Made by a program: the position numbers and the translations under genes. The notes beneath the pieces were generated by a model. That model made no database searches. It saw nothing but the letters and a program-made list of their open reading frames with translations, and was not told the origin of the DNA. 64,000 nucleotides of DNA from Hahella chejuensis KCTC 2396 (GTDB lineage Bacteria > Pseudomonadota > Gammaproteobacteria > Pseudomonadales > Oleiphilaceae): the NCBI RefSeq assembly GCF_000012985.1, contig NC_007645.1, positions 4,982,581-5,046,580 on the forward strand, read 5' to 3'. Below are positions 1 to 8,154 of the stretch, piece by piece. Position 1 is the stretch's first letter; the number at the start of each line of letters is the position of its first letter.

Positions 1-576
1 CTTGATTCCCCATTCCTGGCAAATATCTCTAATCTGGTCAACCCGGCAAGGGTGGCCAAACACATGCACTGGAACGCAGGCTTTTATCACTGCTCCCGTA
101 CTCTGGTTGATCGCCACCCCACCCTCCTTACGGGCGTTGTTCTCCAACCAGTTCCGTAATGCATCCGCACTCATGCCTAACGAATCTCTGTCGACATCCA
201 CCATCACGGGGTTGGCGCGACAATACAGAATCGCCGCCCCGGTAGCCACGAAGGTCAGCGCCTGGGTGATGACTTCATCTCCCGGCTGCACATCGCACAG
301 CACCAGAGCCAGATGCAGCGCAGCCGTACCGTTCACCGCAGCGACGGCGTAGCCCGCGCCGGTGTATTCAGCAATCTGGCGTTCGAATCTATCAACGAAA
401 GCTCCCACGCTGGAGACAAAGGTTGAATCAATCGCTTCATTCACATACTGCTTATCCAGCGCGCTAAACCTCGGCTCATGCAAGGGAATCACACCCTCGT
501 TAGGAAAGGCGTTGCGAATAAACTCAAACAGTAGTTTATATTCCTGGCGACGATCAGAGACTGAGGGGTCAGACAT
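1..576 (-). CDS. legC: LegC-type PLP-dependent aminotransferase, partial (C-terminus beyond window)
   Basis: The first 192 residues of a DegT/DnrJ/EryC1/StrS-family sugar aminotransferase are visible; the rest lies beyond position 1. The N-terminus (FIRNAFPNEGVIPLHEPRF, then DSTFVSSVGAFVDRFE) is the characteristic opening of LegC enzymes, which transaminate UDP-4-keto-6-deoxy-GlcNAc on the way to legionaminic-type nonulosonic acids in the cytoplasm. The GTAALHLAL stretch is the cofactor phosphate-binding region; the PLP lysine is not in view. The ATG (576-574) overlaps the end of legB by 8 bases (ATGTCTGA), so the two are probably translationally coupled. Family is known; the exact sugar made is inferred from the legB partner. 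Confidence 0.85.
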   Translation of the reverse strand, partial: MSDPSVSDRRQEYKLLFEFIRNAFPNEGVIPLHEPRFSALDKQYVNEAIDSTFVSSVGAFVDRFERQIAEYTGAGYAVAAVNGTAALHLALVLCDVQPGDEVITQALTFVATGAAILYCRANPVMVDVDRDSLGMSADALRNWLENNARKEGGVAINQSTGAVIKACVPVHVFGHPCRVDQIRDICQEWGIK

Positions 577-1549
577 TGTAGATATCCGCCTTGTACCGTC
601 TCAGGTTCTCAGGGCGCGTAAACCAGTCGATTGTTTTGCGCAGTCCCTGCTCAAGGCTGTATTTCGGTTCATACCCGGTGAGGCTTTTTATCAAAGCGTT
701 ATCACATTTAAGTCGAAACACTTCCGAGTTTGCGGGTCTCGCGCGCTGTTGATCCGTCTCCATCACCACTTCCGCCTGCATCAGCCGACAAATCAATTCG
801 AAGGTATCGCCAATGGAGATTTCCGTGTTGGAGCCGATGTTGACGACCTGACCAATCGCCTGCTCGCATTCCGCCAACTCAATAAAGCCCAGGCAAGTGT
901 CTTCAACGAAATTGAAGTCCCGCGTAGGCGTTGGATCTCCTAACTTGATCGAGCTCTTACCCGCGGCGATTTGAGAGATGATGGTGGGAATTACTGCTCT
1001 GGCGGACTGTCTGGGTCCGTATGTATTGAAAGGTCTCGCCACCGTCACCGGCAACTGAAACGCATTATGAAAACTCAGCGCCATGGATTCGGCGCCAATT
1101 TTGGAGGCGCTGTAGGGAGATTGCGGCTGTAAGGGATGCTTTTCATCGATCGGCGCATATTTGGCGGTGCCGTAGACTTCCGAGGTTGACGCGTGCACAA
1201 GCCGGCCAACGCCATTGAGTCGGGCGCCCTGGCAAATATTCACCGTCCCGCGGATATTGACGTCGACGTAGGTATCCGGCGCCGTATAGGAGTAGGGAAT
1301 GCCAATCAGGGCAGCAAGGTTAAAAACCACATCCACGCCCTTGGTGAGCTCGATGCAATAATGCGGATCACGGATATCGCCGTTCCAAACATCCAGATCC
1401 TTCAGGCAGGCGGACTGTTCCAGCCATCCCCAATCATTAAATGAGTTGTAATAGCTGAGCGCGCGAACCTGGTAACCTCGCGCATGCAGCATCTCCACTA
1501 GATGCGAACCGATAAATCCATCCGCCCCTGTCACTAACGCTGTTTTCAT
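569..1549 (-). CDS. legB: LegB-type NAD-dependent UDP-sugar 4,6-dehydratase
   Basis: This is an extended short-chain dehydrogenase of 326 residues. The Rossmann motif GADGFIGS (G8, G11, G14) binds NAD and the catalytic pair lies in PYSASK (Tyr146, Lys150). The early motif RALSYYNSFNDWGWLE is typical of LegB, which converts a UDP-HexNAc to its 4-keto-6-deoxy form for the following aminotransferase. It is the upstream partner of legC, with an 8-base overlap, so both likely feed a nonulosonic acid pathway that decorates flagellin or surface polysaccharide. Later pathway genes are outside the window. A tandem 17-bp repeat lies about 100 bp upstream of its start. Confidence 0.85.
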   Translation of the reverse strand: MKTALVTGADGFIGSHLVEMLHARGYQVRALSYYNSFNDWGWLEQSACLKDLDVWNGDIRDPHYCIELTKGVDVVFNLAALIGIPYSYTAPDTYVDVNIRGTVNICQGARLNGVGRLVHASTSEVYGTAKYAPIDEKHPLQPQSPYSASKIGAESMALSFHNAFQLPVTVARPFNTYGPRQSARAVIPTIISQIAAGKSSIKLGDPTPTRDFNFVEDTCLGFIELAECEQAIGQVVNIGSNTEISIGDTFELICRLMQAEVVMETDQQRARPANSEVFRLKCDNALIKSLTGYEPKYSLEQGLRKTIDWFTRPENLRRYKADIYNV

Positions 1550-1646
1550 TTTGAATAATCTTCAGGCCTGTCGCCAAACACTTTGCGCATCTTGCGCTGA
1601 TGCTTCGCGCCAACACGCATATATCTGCTACGTGAGCGCTTCCAGC

Positions 1647-1714
1647 TTCTCACTACCTGTACATTCTCAGTACTGACACATTCTCAGTACTTATACATTC
1701 TCACTACTTATACA
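1647..1714. repeat. Four tandem copies of a 17-bp repeat upstream of legB
   Basis: Four contiguous 17-base units occupy 1647-1663, 1664-1680, 1681-1697 and 1698-1714. The consensus is TTCTCA(C/G)TACTTATACA; units 3 and 4 differ by one base, while units 1 and 2 are more diverged. The array lies in the 262-bp gap between legB (starting at 1549, reading left) and the glycosyltransferase gene ending at 1812, so it is in the legB promoter or leader region. It may be a regulator-binding array or a slippage-prone minisatellite; which one cannot be told from one genome. Confidence 0.85.
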
Positions 1715-1811
1715 TGAAATGTAGCTGTACGGGCCTTAAATTCAAGGAGGGATAGCAATTAGATTCTTTAATAATCAAGCAAGTAGCAGAGTAAAAGCTA
1801 TTCAGAACAGG

Positions 1812-2477
1812 TTAATCGACGCGGGAATGCGAGCGTTCCTCCTCTTGACGCCAGCGCAGGTAGTCAGAATAGTCATCAACATCCCAGGATACAGGTAAAA
1901 GCTGATGACTCAGGCCAGCATCGCCCGCTCGCGCAATGGTCGCCTGCAGAACCGTCTCAACGCCCCAGGCCATATCACTGAGAGACAGCGAAGTAATATT
2001 ACGCGCGCCAATCAACACATAGCCGCCATCTTCAGCCGGCCCCAGCACCACGTCGGAATGATCCAGCGCCGACATTGCCTGTCGCAAGTAATCTGGCGTT
2101 ATTACCGGGCAGTCACTCCCCACCAAAATCACTTTTTCAGAGTGCTGTAACCCTTGGGTCAACGCGTAGCTCATGCGTTCTCCCAAATCCGCGCCTTCCT
2201 GGTAGCGGATCATCAGTTTCCTGGCGGACGGCATGTGCGACGGCTCCACAGTCCCAATTAGGAAGCATTGCATGGCGTCAACATCGTCCCAGTGAGCATC
2301 CCACCACAGCTCCACGGGACCAAGGTCGGATTCGAGCAAGACGTTCAGCGTTTTGCGCAGAAGGGCTTCATGCACATCCAGCGCCCGCGCAGGGCCCAAT
2401 TCTGGAATCAAACGGGTCTTCACCAAGCCGGCGATAGGTCGCTTGGCGAATTGAATAAGGCAGCACTCAGACATTGC
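1812..2477 (-). CDS. TIGR04282-type (DUF2064) arsenosugar-cluster glycosyltransferase
   Basis: A GT-A-like nucleotidyl/glycosyltransferase of 221 residues. The opening IQFAKRPIAGLVKTRL, the GADLGERM segment and the GSDCP / GPAEDGGYVLIG motifs are those of the DUF2064 family that accompanies ArsS in predicted arsenosugar synthesis. I chose the internal ATG at 2477 over the longer frame starting at 2537, because it overlaps the stop of the preceding glycosyltransferase by 8 bases (ATGTCTGA), the same junction seen in legB-legC. Third gene of the arsS operon. The role in building an arsenosugar is inferred from the cluster; the acceptor is unknown. Confidence 0.8.
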   Translation of the reverse strand, partial: AMSECCLIQFAKRPIAGLVKTRLIPELGPARALDVHEALLRKTLNVLLESDLGPVELWWDAHWDDVDAMQCFLIGTVEPSHMPSARKLMIRYQEGADLGERMSYALTQGLQHSEKVILVGSDCPVITPDYLRQAMSALDHSDVVLGPAEDGGYVLIGARNITSLSLSDMAWGVETVLQATIARAGDAGLSHQLLPVSWDVDDYSDYLRWRQEEERSHSRVD

Positions 2478-3162
2478 CCGGCCTCCCGTAGTAACGGCGA
2501 AATAGCTTTTCAGGGGCGACGCCGAGCCAGAACTCAAAACGCAGCCGCCACATCAGAAGAATAGTTTTCCACACGCCGTGCTTTTCCCAACGTCGACTGG
2601 AAGTCATCACTTTGGCGCTAATGCAACATGGCCGGCTCAGGCGCCGCAGTCGCTTGCAGATTTCAACGTCTTCCATCAGGGGTATCCGCGCATAACCGCC
2701 AAGCTGCCGGAAAACTGAATGACGAATAAAAATCGCTTGGTCGCCCGTTGCGATGGACGTAATCCGCGAGCGCAGATTAATCAGGGTTTCCACCACTCGA
2801 AAAACAAGTCTCCGCCCTGACAGAGCCACGTCAAAGCGTCCCCAGTCGGCATTGGACACAGCGAACGCCGCCATTTGCGCTAACGCATCCTGAGGCAATT
2901 GCGTATCCGCATGCAGAAACAACAAGACTTCCCCGCTGGCGCTCTCAGCGCCGTTGTTCATTTGCGCCGCACGCCCCGGCGCACTGACTATGACTTTATC
3001 CACCCTGGGTTCGGCCAGCGAGACTGTGTCGTCACGACTGCCGCCATCAGCAAGTATAAGCTCCCATCCCGCCTCACGCAGCGGTTGCAAAGCCTGCAAA
3101 AAAGCCGAAATGGATTCGGCTTCGTTCAAGGTAGGGATGATCACACTAACAGCGAAGCTCAA
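2467..3162 (-). CDS. TIGR04283-type family 2 glycosyltransferase of the arsS operon
   Basis: A compact family-2 glycosyltransferase of 231 residues: SVIIPTLNEAE at the N-terminus, ADGGSRDDT, then FLHADTQLP (the DxD-like metal site) and a C-terminal GDQAIFIRHSVFRQLGG block, all usual for TIGR04283. The most sensible start is TTG at 3162, overlapping the arsS stop as TTGA, which gives the normal family length; a longer frame reaching 3213 would run 54 bases into arsS. It is sandwiched between arsS and the DUF2064 gene with overlaps on both sides, so the three are surely co-translated. Substrate inferred only. Confidence 0.8.
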   Translation of the reverse strand: MSFAVSVIIPTLNEAESISAFLQALQPLREAGWELILADGGSRDDTVSLAEPRVDKVIVSAPGRAAQMNNGAESASGEVLLFLHADTQLPQDALAQMAAFAVSNADWGRFDVALSGRRLVFRVVETLINLRSRITSIATGDQAIFIRHSVFRQLGGYARIPLMEDVEICKRLRRLSRPCCISAKVMTSSRRWEKHGVWKTILLMWRLRFEFWLGVAPEKLFRRYYGRPGNV

Positions 3163-4121
3163 TCCAACGCGCCCCCGCAACTGCTTCCCTGGCCGGCAGT
3201 GCAGCCGTAACAATGGTCAGCGGTAGCGATGGATGCGCCTTCCAGGTTCTCCGCCATTAAATCCCGCAGGCGCACTTTGGGCTTATCTGACGCAATCAAG
3301 GGAATATCCAGCATTTGGTTAAAGTCGCAATCGTACACATACCCTTGCCAGTCAACGCTGATCAGCGTCCGGCACATGACCGAATGTAGATTGGGCTCTG
3401 AGTAGGACGCATGTAGCAGCTGCATGTAGTCATTAAACTGCCCTTTTGATAACAATACGCTGCCAAAACGACTGATCGGCATGTTGGTCAATACAAACAG
3501 TTGATTGAATTCAACGCCATGACGCTCGAACAGTTCACGCTTATAATCCGCTTCCAGTTTCTCTTGACCCGGCGGCAAAAAAGGCCCGCCAGGGTTGTAC
3601 ACCAGATTAAGCGTTAGTCCGCTTCCTTCGCGCCCATAGCCCAGGGCGTTGAGTTTTTTCAACGCAGCGATACTTTCCTGATACACCCCTTTGCCGCGCT
3701 GCTTGTCCACATTCTGCTCCGCGTAGCATGGCAGCGACGCCACTATTTCAACGCCCTGTTGCGCCAGAAAATCAGCGAGATATTCCTGACCTTCTTCGAG
3801 CAGAATGGTGAGATTACAGCGGTCCATGACACTCACGCCTAAAGCGCGGGCTTCCGCCACTAAAGAACGAAAGTGAGGATTCATCTCCGGCGCGCCGCCG
3901 GTCAGATCCAGCACTTTGATATTCTTTACCTTAATGAATTCAAGCACCTCCGCAATCACCGCTTCCGTCATCATCTCGGTTCTGGTTGGGCCGGCGGCGA
4001 CATGGCAATGGGTGCAACTAAGATTACATTTGTACCCCAAATTGACCTGCAAGGTCTCCAGGGTTCCGCGGGAGATTGCAGGAAAATTGGAAACCATCAA
4101 CATTGGCCGGACATCTAACAT
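3159..4121 (-). CDS. arsS: Arsenosugar biosynthesis radical SAM protein ArsS
   Basis: A radical SAM enzyme of 320 residues with the [4Fe-4S]-binding CNLSCTHC (Cys32, Cys36, Cys39) and a cysteine-rich C-terminal extension (CYGCTAGQGSSCGG) diagnostic of ArsS. The family is proposed to attach a 5-deoxyadenosyl group to a methylated arsenical, the first committed step toward arsenosugars. Some homologues carry selenocysteine in the GSS-x-GG tail; here the codon is ordinary Cys. The start at 4121 has AAGGAG seven bases upstream. No arsM-like methyltransferase lies beside it in this window. First gene of a three-gene overlapping operon. Confidence 0.85.
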   Translation of the reverse strand: MLDVRPMLMVSNFPAISRGTLETLQVNLGYKCNLSCTHCHVAAGPTRTEMMTEAVIAEVLEFIKVKNIKVLDLTGGAPEMNPHFRSLVAEARALGVSVMDRCNLTILLEEGQEYLADFLAQQGVEIVASLPCYAEQNVDKQRGKGVYQESIAALKKLNALGYGREGSGLTLNLVYNPGGPFLPPGQEKLEADYKRELFERHGVEFNQLFVLTNMPISRFGSVLLSKGQFNDYMQLLHASYSEPNLHSVMCRTLISVDWQGYVYDCDFNQMLDIPLIASDKPKVRLRDLMAENLEGASIATADHCYGCTAGQGSSCGGALD

Positions 4122-4280
4122 CAGGGGCTCCTTACTGCGGGGTCATGTATATAAGAGTAATAGACAGCTTCCATGCGGGAAAGTTTCCCCACAGAGAAAA
4201 CGCTGGGGAACCATAACCTAAGAAAGCAAATAGAGGGTTGAGAGAACCGCCTGATGTCGCTATCATTTAGCGCTCTTGAC

Positions 4281-4357
4281 GCCCTGGTGGCACAGCTGGA
4301 TAGCGCGTCCCCCTCCTAAGGGGAAGGTCGCAGGTTCGAATCCTGCCCAGGGCGCCA
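4281..4357 (+). tRNA. tRNA-Arg (anticodon CCT), CCA encoded
   Basis: A complete cloverleaf: acceptor GCCCTGG pairs with CCAGGGC (4347-4353), the T-arm is GCAGG-TTCGAAT-CCTGC (4330-4346), and the anticodon loop CTCCTAA sits on a CCCC/GGGG stem, giving anticodon CCT for AGG codons. Discriminator G4354 is followed by encoded CCA (4355-4357). The gene is immediately followed by an integrase remnant, making its 3' end a likely attachment site of a past integrative element. Confidence 0.95.
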
Positions 4358-4525
4358 CCCCGCCTAGCTCGATACTACAAAAACCACCCAAAACCCTTTA
4401 ATTCTGCGGCATTTCAGCGATTTTAATGTGTGACTAATATTCACTCAAAAGCCCATTTTATACCGCTTTTCTACGCAGGTTTACGCCAAATTTACGCCAA
4501 GGAGGTAATTTGACAGGAGACGTAA

Positions 4526-4660
4526 ATGGCCACTTTTAGAAAACGTGGTGACGCTTGGCGCGTCGAGGTTTGTGTAATGCATATCAGCTTCCAACCAGAT
4601 AGAGCGATTTCCCCTTCCTGCGCAGTGGACTGCTTTTCGGATTTTGGATGGACTATTTAG
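4526..4660 (+). pseudogene. Truncated tyrosine integrase remnant next to tRNA-Arg
   Basis: An ATG at 4526, with GGAG upstream, opens a 44-codon frame whose first 16 residues (MATFRKRGDAWRVEVC) match the conserved N-terminus of phage/island tyrosine integrases of the arm-binding type. After that the reading frame continues into unrelated sequence and stops at 4658-4660; the catalytic domain is missing. The leader carries paired TTTACGCCA motifs (about 4480-4499), as often seen before such integrases. Position about 170 bp after a tRNA 3' end supports an excised or decayed genomic island. Assignment rests on a short N-terminal match. Confidence 0.7.
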
Positions 4661-4796
4661 GTCGACCAGCGGCATCATAGGTATGCTGACAGGGTAGAAA
4701 ACAACTTATCCCGGCAAACACCAAGCGTCAAAACAACAATTTGATAGATGCAAGCAAAATCAGTCCTTTACACACTCATTAAATGGAGTTATGCCG

Positions 4797-5273
4797 ATGC
4801 TGAAAGTATCCCGACAACACACTTCAACAAATCAACTCTGTCATGTTGAAACTGATGAATACCCGGAAATTATTAAAGTTTGGGAATCGTCAGTAAGAGC
4901 CACACATGACTTTTTGTCAGAAGAAGATATCCAGTTCTTTAAGCCGCTAATACTCAACGAGTACCTGAAAGCGGTTGACCTGCGATGTATCAAGAATGCA
5001 GATGGCGAGATTCTGGGCTTTGTCGGCGTCGCTGAGAAAAATATCGAGATGCTATTCGTCGCCGCTGAAGCTCGCGGAACAGGCGTAGGCGGACTTTTGC
5101 TTCGACACGCGATTGATGAACTGCAAGCCGTTAAGGTTGATGTAAATGAACAGAATCCACAGGCAGTGGGCTTTTATGAGCGTCATGGCTTTTACATTGT
5201 CGGACGCTCTCCCGTAGATGGCATGGGCAAGCCGTTTCCTTTATTGCACATGGAGCTTTCATCTAATAGATAA
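4797..5273 (+). CDS. GNAT N-acetyltransferase, YjaB-like
   Basis: A 158-residue acetyltransferase. VAAEARGTGVGGLLL is the acetyl-CoA pyrophosphate-binding loop (motif A) and VNEQNPQAVGFYERHGF is motif B, an arrangement very like E. coli YjaB (VRATHDFLS near the N-terminus, GRSPVDGMGKPFPLLHM at the end). I prefer the ATG at 4797 because GGAG at 4785-4788 is eight bases away; ATG at 4791 is only two bases from it. Substrate unknown. Placed just beyond the integrase stump, with lower GC than its surroundings, so it may be cargo of the former element. Confidence 0.85.
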   Translation: MLKVSRQHTSTNQLCHVETDEYPEIIKVWESSVRATHDFLSEEDIQFFKPLILNEYLKAVDLRCIKNADGEILGFVGVAEKNIEMLFVAAEARGTGVGGLLLRHAIDELQAVKVDVNEQNPQAVGFYERHGFYIVGRSPVDGMGKPFPLLHMELSSNR

Positions 5274-5343
5274 ATTTATCCCATCTTCATTCTAGGCCAA
5301 CTCTTTTCAAGAGGGGTTTGGCCTCCCTTTAGGGCTCTTTACT

Positions 5344-5463
5344 ATTAATCCGACAGACAAATAGCTTCCTTCTATTTGTCTGAAACGACAGGGCTTGCCG
5401 CCGTGCAGGCGCATCCATGCGCCTAGTTATTAACATGCCAATATCATTGCCATATTAATAACT
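5344..5463 (-). repeat. Multi-hairpin intergenic repeat, copy 1 (shortened)
   Basis: In reverse orientation this reads as the same mosaic found at 8636, 20297 and 32945: an imperfect AT-rich palindrome, a GGCGCAT/ATGCGCC hairpin, and a terminal 11-bp stem (CAGACAAATAG / CTATTTGTCTG) with loop AAGGAAG. It lacks about 30 bases containing the left arm and loop of the CAGGGCCTG / CAGGCCCTG hairpin, leaving only the right arm (CCCTGTCG). Lies between two GNAT genes. Confidence 0.9.
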
Positions 5464-5622
5464 CAATTGAATAACTTGGTTACTTAAAACCAAAAATGTC
5501 AATTACTTCTAATTTTGATAGGCATATCTAGCCTCCATTAAAAGACCATTGATTTCATTCCATTTTTTCGCAAAATCGCCTTTAATAGCGCCCTTTTCTA
5601 AGACGAGACGCCTGCTGCGACA

Positions 5623-6141
5623 ATGATTGAGACTTCGAGATTGATTCTGCGCCCGATAGAATCCACTGACCTGCCATTTTTTAAGGACTTTCTGTCCTGC
5701 CCGGTTTCAACCCGTTTTTTGCCTAATGAGGGGCCTTATTCTCCAGAGCAGATTGCTAGCTACGTTCGCAACCGAGTGGAGCATTGGAAGCATGGATTTG
5801 GCTCATTCATGATCATTGGCAAGTCCAGTACGGAATATGTGGGCTATGTAGGGGTGGAGGAGAGCCCTTTCGCCGGCTGCTTCGATTTACGTTACGGCGT
5901 CGCGCGTGACCATGCGGGACACGGGTTCGCCAAGGAAGCTGCGATTGCCTGTATTGAGTATGCCTTGGGACGGGAGGAGTTCGATCAGGTATACGGCGTG
6001 TCGAAAGAAGAGAATCAGGCTTCGGTGGCCATATTGCAAAAACTCGGCATGACGCCCGCCCCAGACGCCCGTCTTTACGATGCGGACGGCCTGTTGACCT
6101 TCGCCATCAGCGCCGCCCGCTTTTATGAGTTGTATGATTGA
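5623..6141 (+). CDS. GNAT N-acetyltransferase, RimJ/RimL-like
   Basis: A 172-residue acetyltransferase of the Acetyltransf_3 type: it opens ETSRLILRPIESTDLPFF, has the acetyl-CoA loop at RDHAGHGFAKEAA and the C-terminal ENQASVAILQKLGM helix. This branch acetylates protein N-termini or small amines, and the substrate cannot be read from the sequence. It ends 5 bases before the convergent lipase gene. Not closely similar to the YjaB-like neighbour despite belonging to the same superfamily. Confidence 0.85.
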   Translation: MIETSRLILRPIESTDLPFFKDFLSCPVSTRFLPNEGPYSPEQIASYVRNRVEHWKHGFGSFMIIGKSSTEYVGYVGVEESPFAGCFDLRYGVARDHAGHGFAKEAAIACIEYALGREEFDQVYGVSKEENQASVAILQKLGMTPAPDARLYDADGLLTFAISAARFYELYD

Positions 6142-6146
6142 CTGCG

Positions 6147-6956
6147 TCAGTCCGACTGCGGCTTGTCAGGATGACTCAAAGCGTAACTGTAGCAGTCTGA
6201 AGCGCTGTGATTCCCCGCCAGCGAGCCGTACTGAGCCGTGAAATCCACAGGGCTCCCAACATGCTCATAAAGGTCGCGCCCCAACACGCCGGGAGGCACT
6301 TCAGGAACCAAATCCGTGGTATTAACGATGCGATAAGTGGGCACTCCACACTGGTTGTAAGCATTCACAAACTCAGGATCGCCCACACGAGGGCTGGCTA
6401 GATTGTAATGCCGCACATTTAGGTCGCCAGGCTTATAGACAGAGTGATTGATGATGTCAGGCGTCGCCAGTGTTGAAAGAGAAGAGCCAAGGCTATGCCC
6501 TCCGATCAGCAGGCTCTTGGGATTACTTACCTGCTGTAAGGCTTCCAAAATAGCCTGATTCATCGTGCCGTAAAGCTTGAGAAAGCCGTCATGGGCTTTG
6601 CCGTAGCCAAACACCTGCGGATAAGGACTCTGTCCGGCTTCTGCGTCGTCAATCCAGTCGTCCAGAGACTCCGTGCCACGAAACATCAGGTAAACATCTC
6701 CCGCATCCGTCCATGAGACAAAGGCGAAAGGCTCCGTAGTTTTGAAAATCCACAGCATGGTTTCCGCGCCCCAAATAGGCTGGCTGTAGTTCATCGCCGG
6801 CCCTTTCGGGGTCCATTTGAAATGATCTTTATGAGGTTTTTTCTGGTCCACCCATTGGTCGTACATGTCGTAGGCGGTATTCGCCAGGGTGGCGCAAAGT
6901 CGCGCGTCTTCCATCTGGAAAGGCGCGGGAGGGAAATACATCGGGATGGCGCTCAT
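6147..6956 (-). CDS. Class 3 lipase (alpha/beta hydrolase)
   Basis: A 269-residue lipase of the fungal-type class 3 fold. The nucleophile elbow GGHSLGS carries Ser155; Asp215 (VNTTDLVPEVPP) and His232 complete a plausible triad. FRGTESLDDWIDDAE is the conserved lid/oxyanion region. No signal peptide is visible, so it is cytoplasmic or exported by another route. AGGAG stands seven bases before the ATG at 6956. Converges on the GNAT gene; the next gene upstream (7057) is in the same direction about 100 bp away. Natural ester substrate not predictable. Confidence 0.85.
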   Translation of the reverse strand: MSAIPMYFPPAPFQMEDARLCATLANTAYDMYDQWVDQKKPHKDHFKWTPKGPAMNYSQPIWGAETMLWIFKTTEPFAFVSWTDAGDVYLMFRGTESLDDWIDDAEAGQSPYPQVFGYGKAHDGFLKLYGTMNQAILEALQQVSNPKSLLIGGHSLGSSLSTLATPDIINHSVYKPGDLNVRHYNLASPRVGDPEFVNAYNQCGVPTYRIVNTTDLVPEVPPGVLGRDLYEHVGSPVDFTAQYGSLAGNHSASDCYSYALSHPDKPQSD

Positions 6957-7056
6957 TCGTATTCTCCTGTGCTCCTTGGAAACAAAAGCCGGCGCATGCT
7001 GACGCCGACTATTGATTGAGCATAGACCAGATTACAAAGAACGATACGCGGACAGG

Positions 7057-8025
7057 TTAAGCCGTCGCTTCCTGTAAACGCCGGTTCAATGCCGGGAGCC
7101 GCGCCAACACCCCGATCACCACCAATGCGAATAGCAGACGCCCCCATAAAATCGCGGACATATCCGCGCCAAGCAGCATAATCACCAATGTATCTTCAAT
7201 CAGACTGTGGCAGAGTCCCAGGAACCCAATCGTTAGAAATATATCCCGCCGCGTAAGGCGACCCGAGCGGGCTTCTTCGATCAATAAACCTGCGCCAAAG
7301 CTCAACCCCAGAGTAACGCCGATGACGGTTACGTTTGCGGCTTCGCGCCCGATACCCAACACGCGCAATACAGGAAACAACAAGGCATGCATCCACTTTT
7401 CCACTCCCAGCCAGCGCAGGATGCGTAAAAAAGTGAGCAGGAAGACAATGATAAAAAATATGCCGATCAGAGTTTTGATCTGAGCCACGACCCATATGTC
7501 CGCCGGACCTTCATCAGGCCGCCACAAAAAATGCGCAGGTTGTTGCAATAAGTCAGTGGCGCTATAGAAAAGATGCAGCAAGGCTCCGAGCGCCAGCCCG
7601 CCACCAACGCGAATCGCCAGGGTGGCTCGCCAACTGACGCCTGCGCTTTTAGCGACAGCGCCCTCCACCGGCAAAGCATGCCCCACCAACATCATGGCCC
7701 CCAGCACGGAGACCTGGGCTACGGTCAAAGGATCTTGCGCCGTGGCGTCCACCAACAACGCCATGCCGGTGTAGATATTGGTGAGCAGAACGGTGGACCA
7801 GACCACCCCCATTGATTCCGGCAATCCCACCAGGTTCATGACAGGAGATAACGCCCAGGCCAATAACTGGGTTCCTCCCGCCATATCCAGCAGTTTCACC
7901 GCCACCAGAGCGGGAACCGTGACCTTGATAAGCGTCCAGTAGACTTTAAAAATACTTTTCGCCAGCTCGACCGATTCCCGCTTTAAACGCATGAACCAAC
8001 GGCTGTCAGAGTGTGAGGCGGACAT
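7057..8025 (-). CDS. Nucleoside-recognition (Gate) domain inner-membrane protein
   Basis: A polytopic membrane protein of about 322 residues with roughly eight hydrophobic segments and two Gate-type halves (TVPALVAVKLLDMAGG..., then GIGREAANVTVIGVTLGLSFGAGLLIEEA). Gate proteins are thought to move nucleosides or other small solutes; the substrate here is unknown. The ATG at 8025 is preferred, with AGGGAATTGTC before it, over the in-frame ATG at 8046. It diverges from an Lrp/AsnC-type gene across a very AT-rich 129-bp spacer, suggesting control by that regulator. Confidence 0.8.
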   Translation of the reverse strand: MSASHSDSRWFMRLKRESVELAKSIFKVYWTLIKVTVPALVAVKLLDMAGGTQLLAWALSPVMNLVGLPESMGVVWSTVLLTNIYTGMALLVDATAQDPLTVAQVSVLGAMMLVGHALPVEGAVAKSAGVSWRATLAIRVGGGLALGALLHLFYSATDLLQQPAHFLWRPDEGPADIWVVAQIKTLIGIFFIIVFLLTFLRILRWLGVEKWMHALLFPVLRVLGIGREAANVTVIGVTLGLSFGAGLLIEEARSGRLTRRDIFLTIGFLGLCHSLIEDTLVIMLLGADMSAILWGRLLFALVVIGVLARLPALNRRLQEATA

Positions 8026-8154
8026 GACAATTCCCTTGAGGTGCATAGATAGCCTGCTATTTTAAAAGTTAGGCGTTTAATTATTTCTTCTGTTTATCTA
8101 TTTTCTTTTCATATAATTTGTTTGTTTTGAAAATTAGATAATTTTATTAACCCC

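Noticed and set aside
362-943. 193-codon plus-strand frame
   Set aside because: It is antisense to legB and the start of legC, both with full family motifs; no ribosome binding site or domain of its own.
1647-1714. CRISPR array
   Set aside because: The four 17-bp units are directly adjacent with no spacers, and no cas gene is in the window.
3159-3215. Possible selenocysteine in ArsS
   Set aside because: The position occupied by Sec in some ArsS proteins is an ordinary Cys codon, and the only TGA is the terminal stop.
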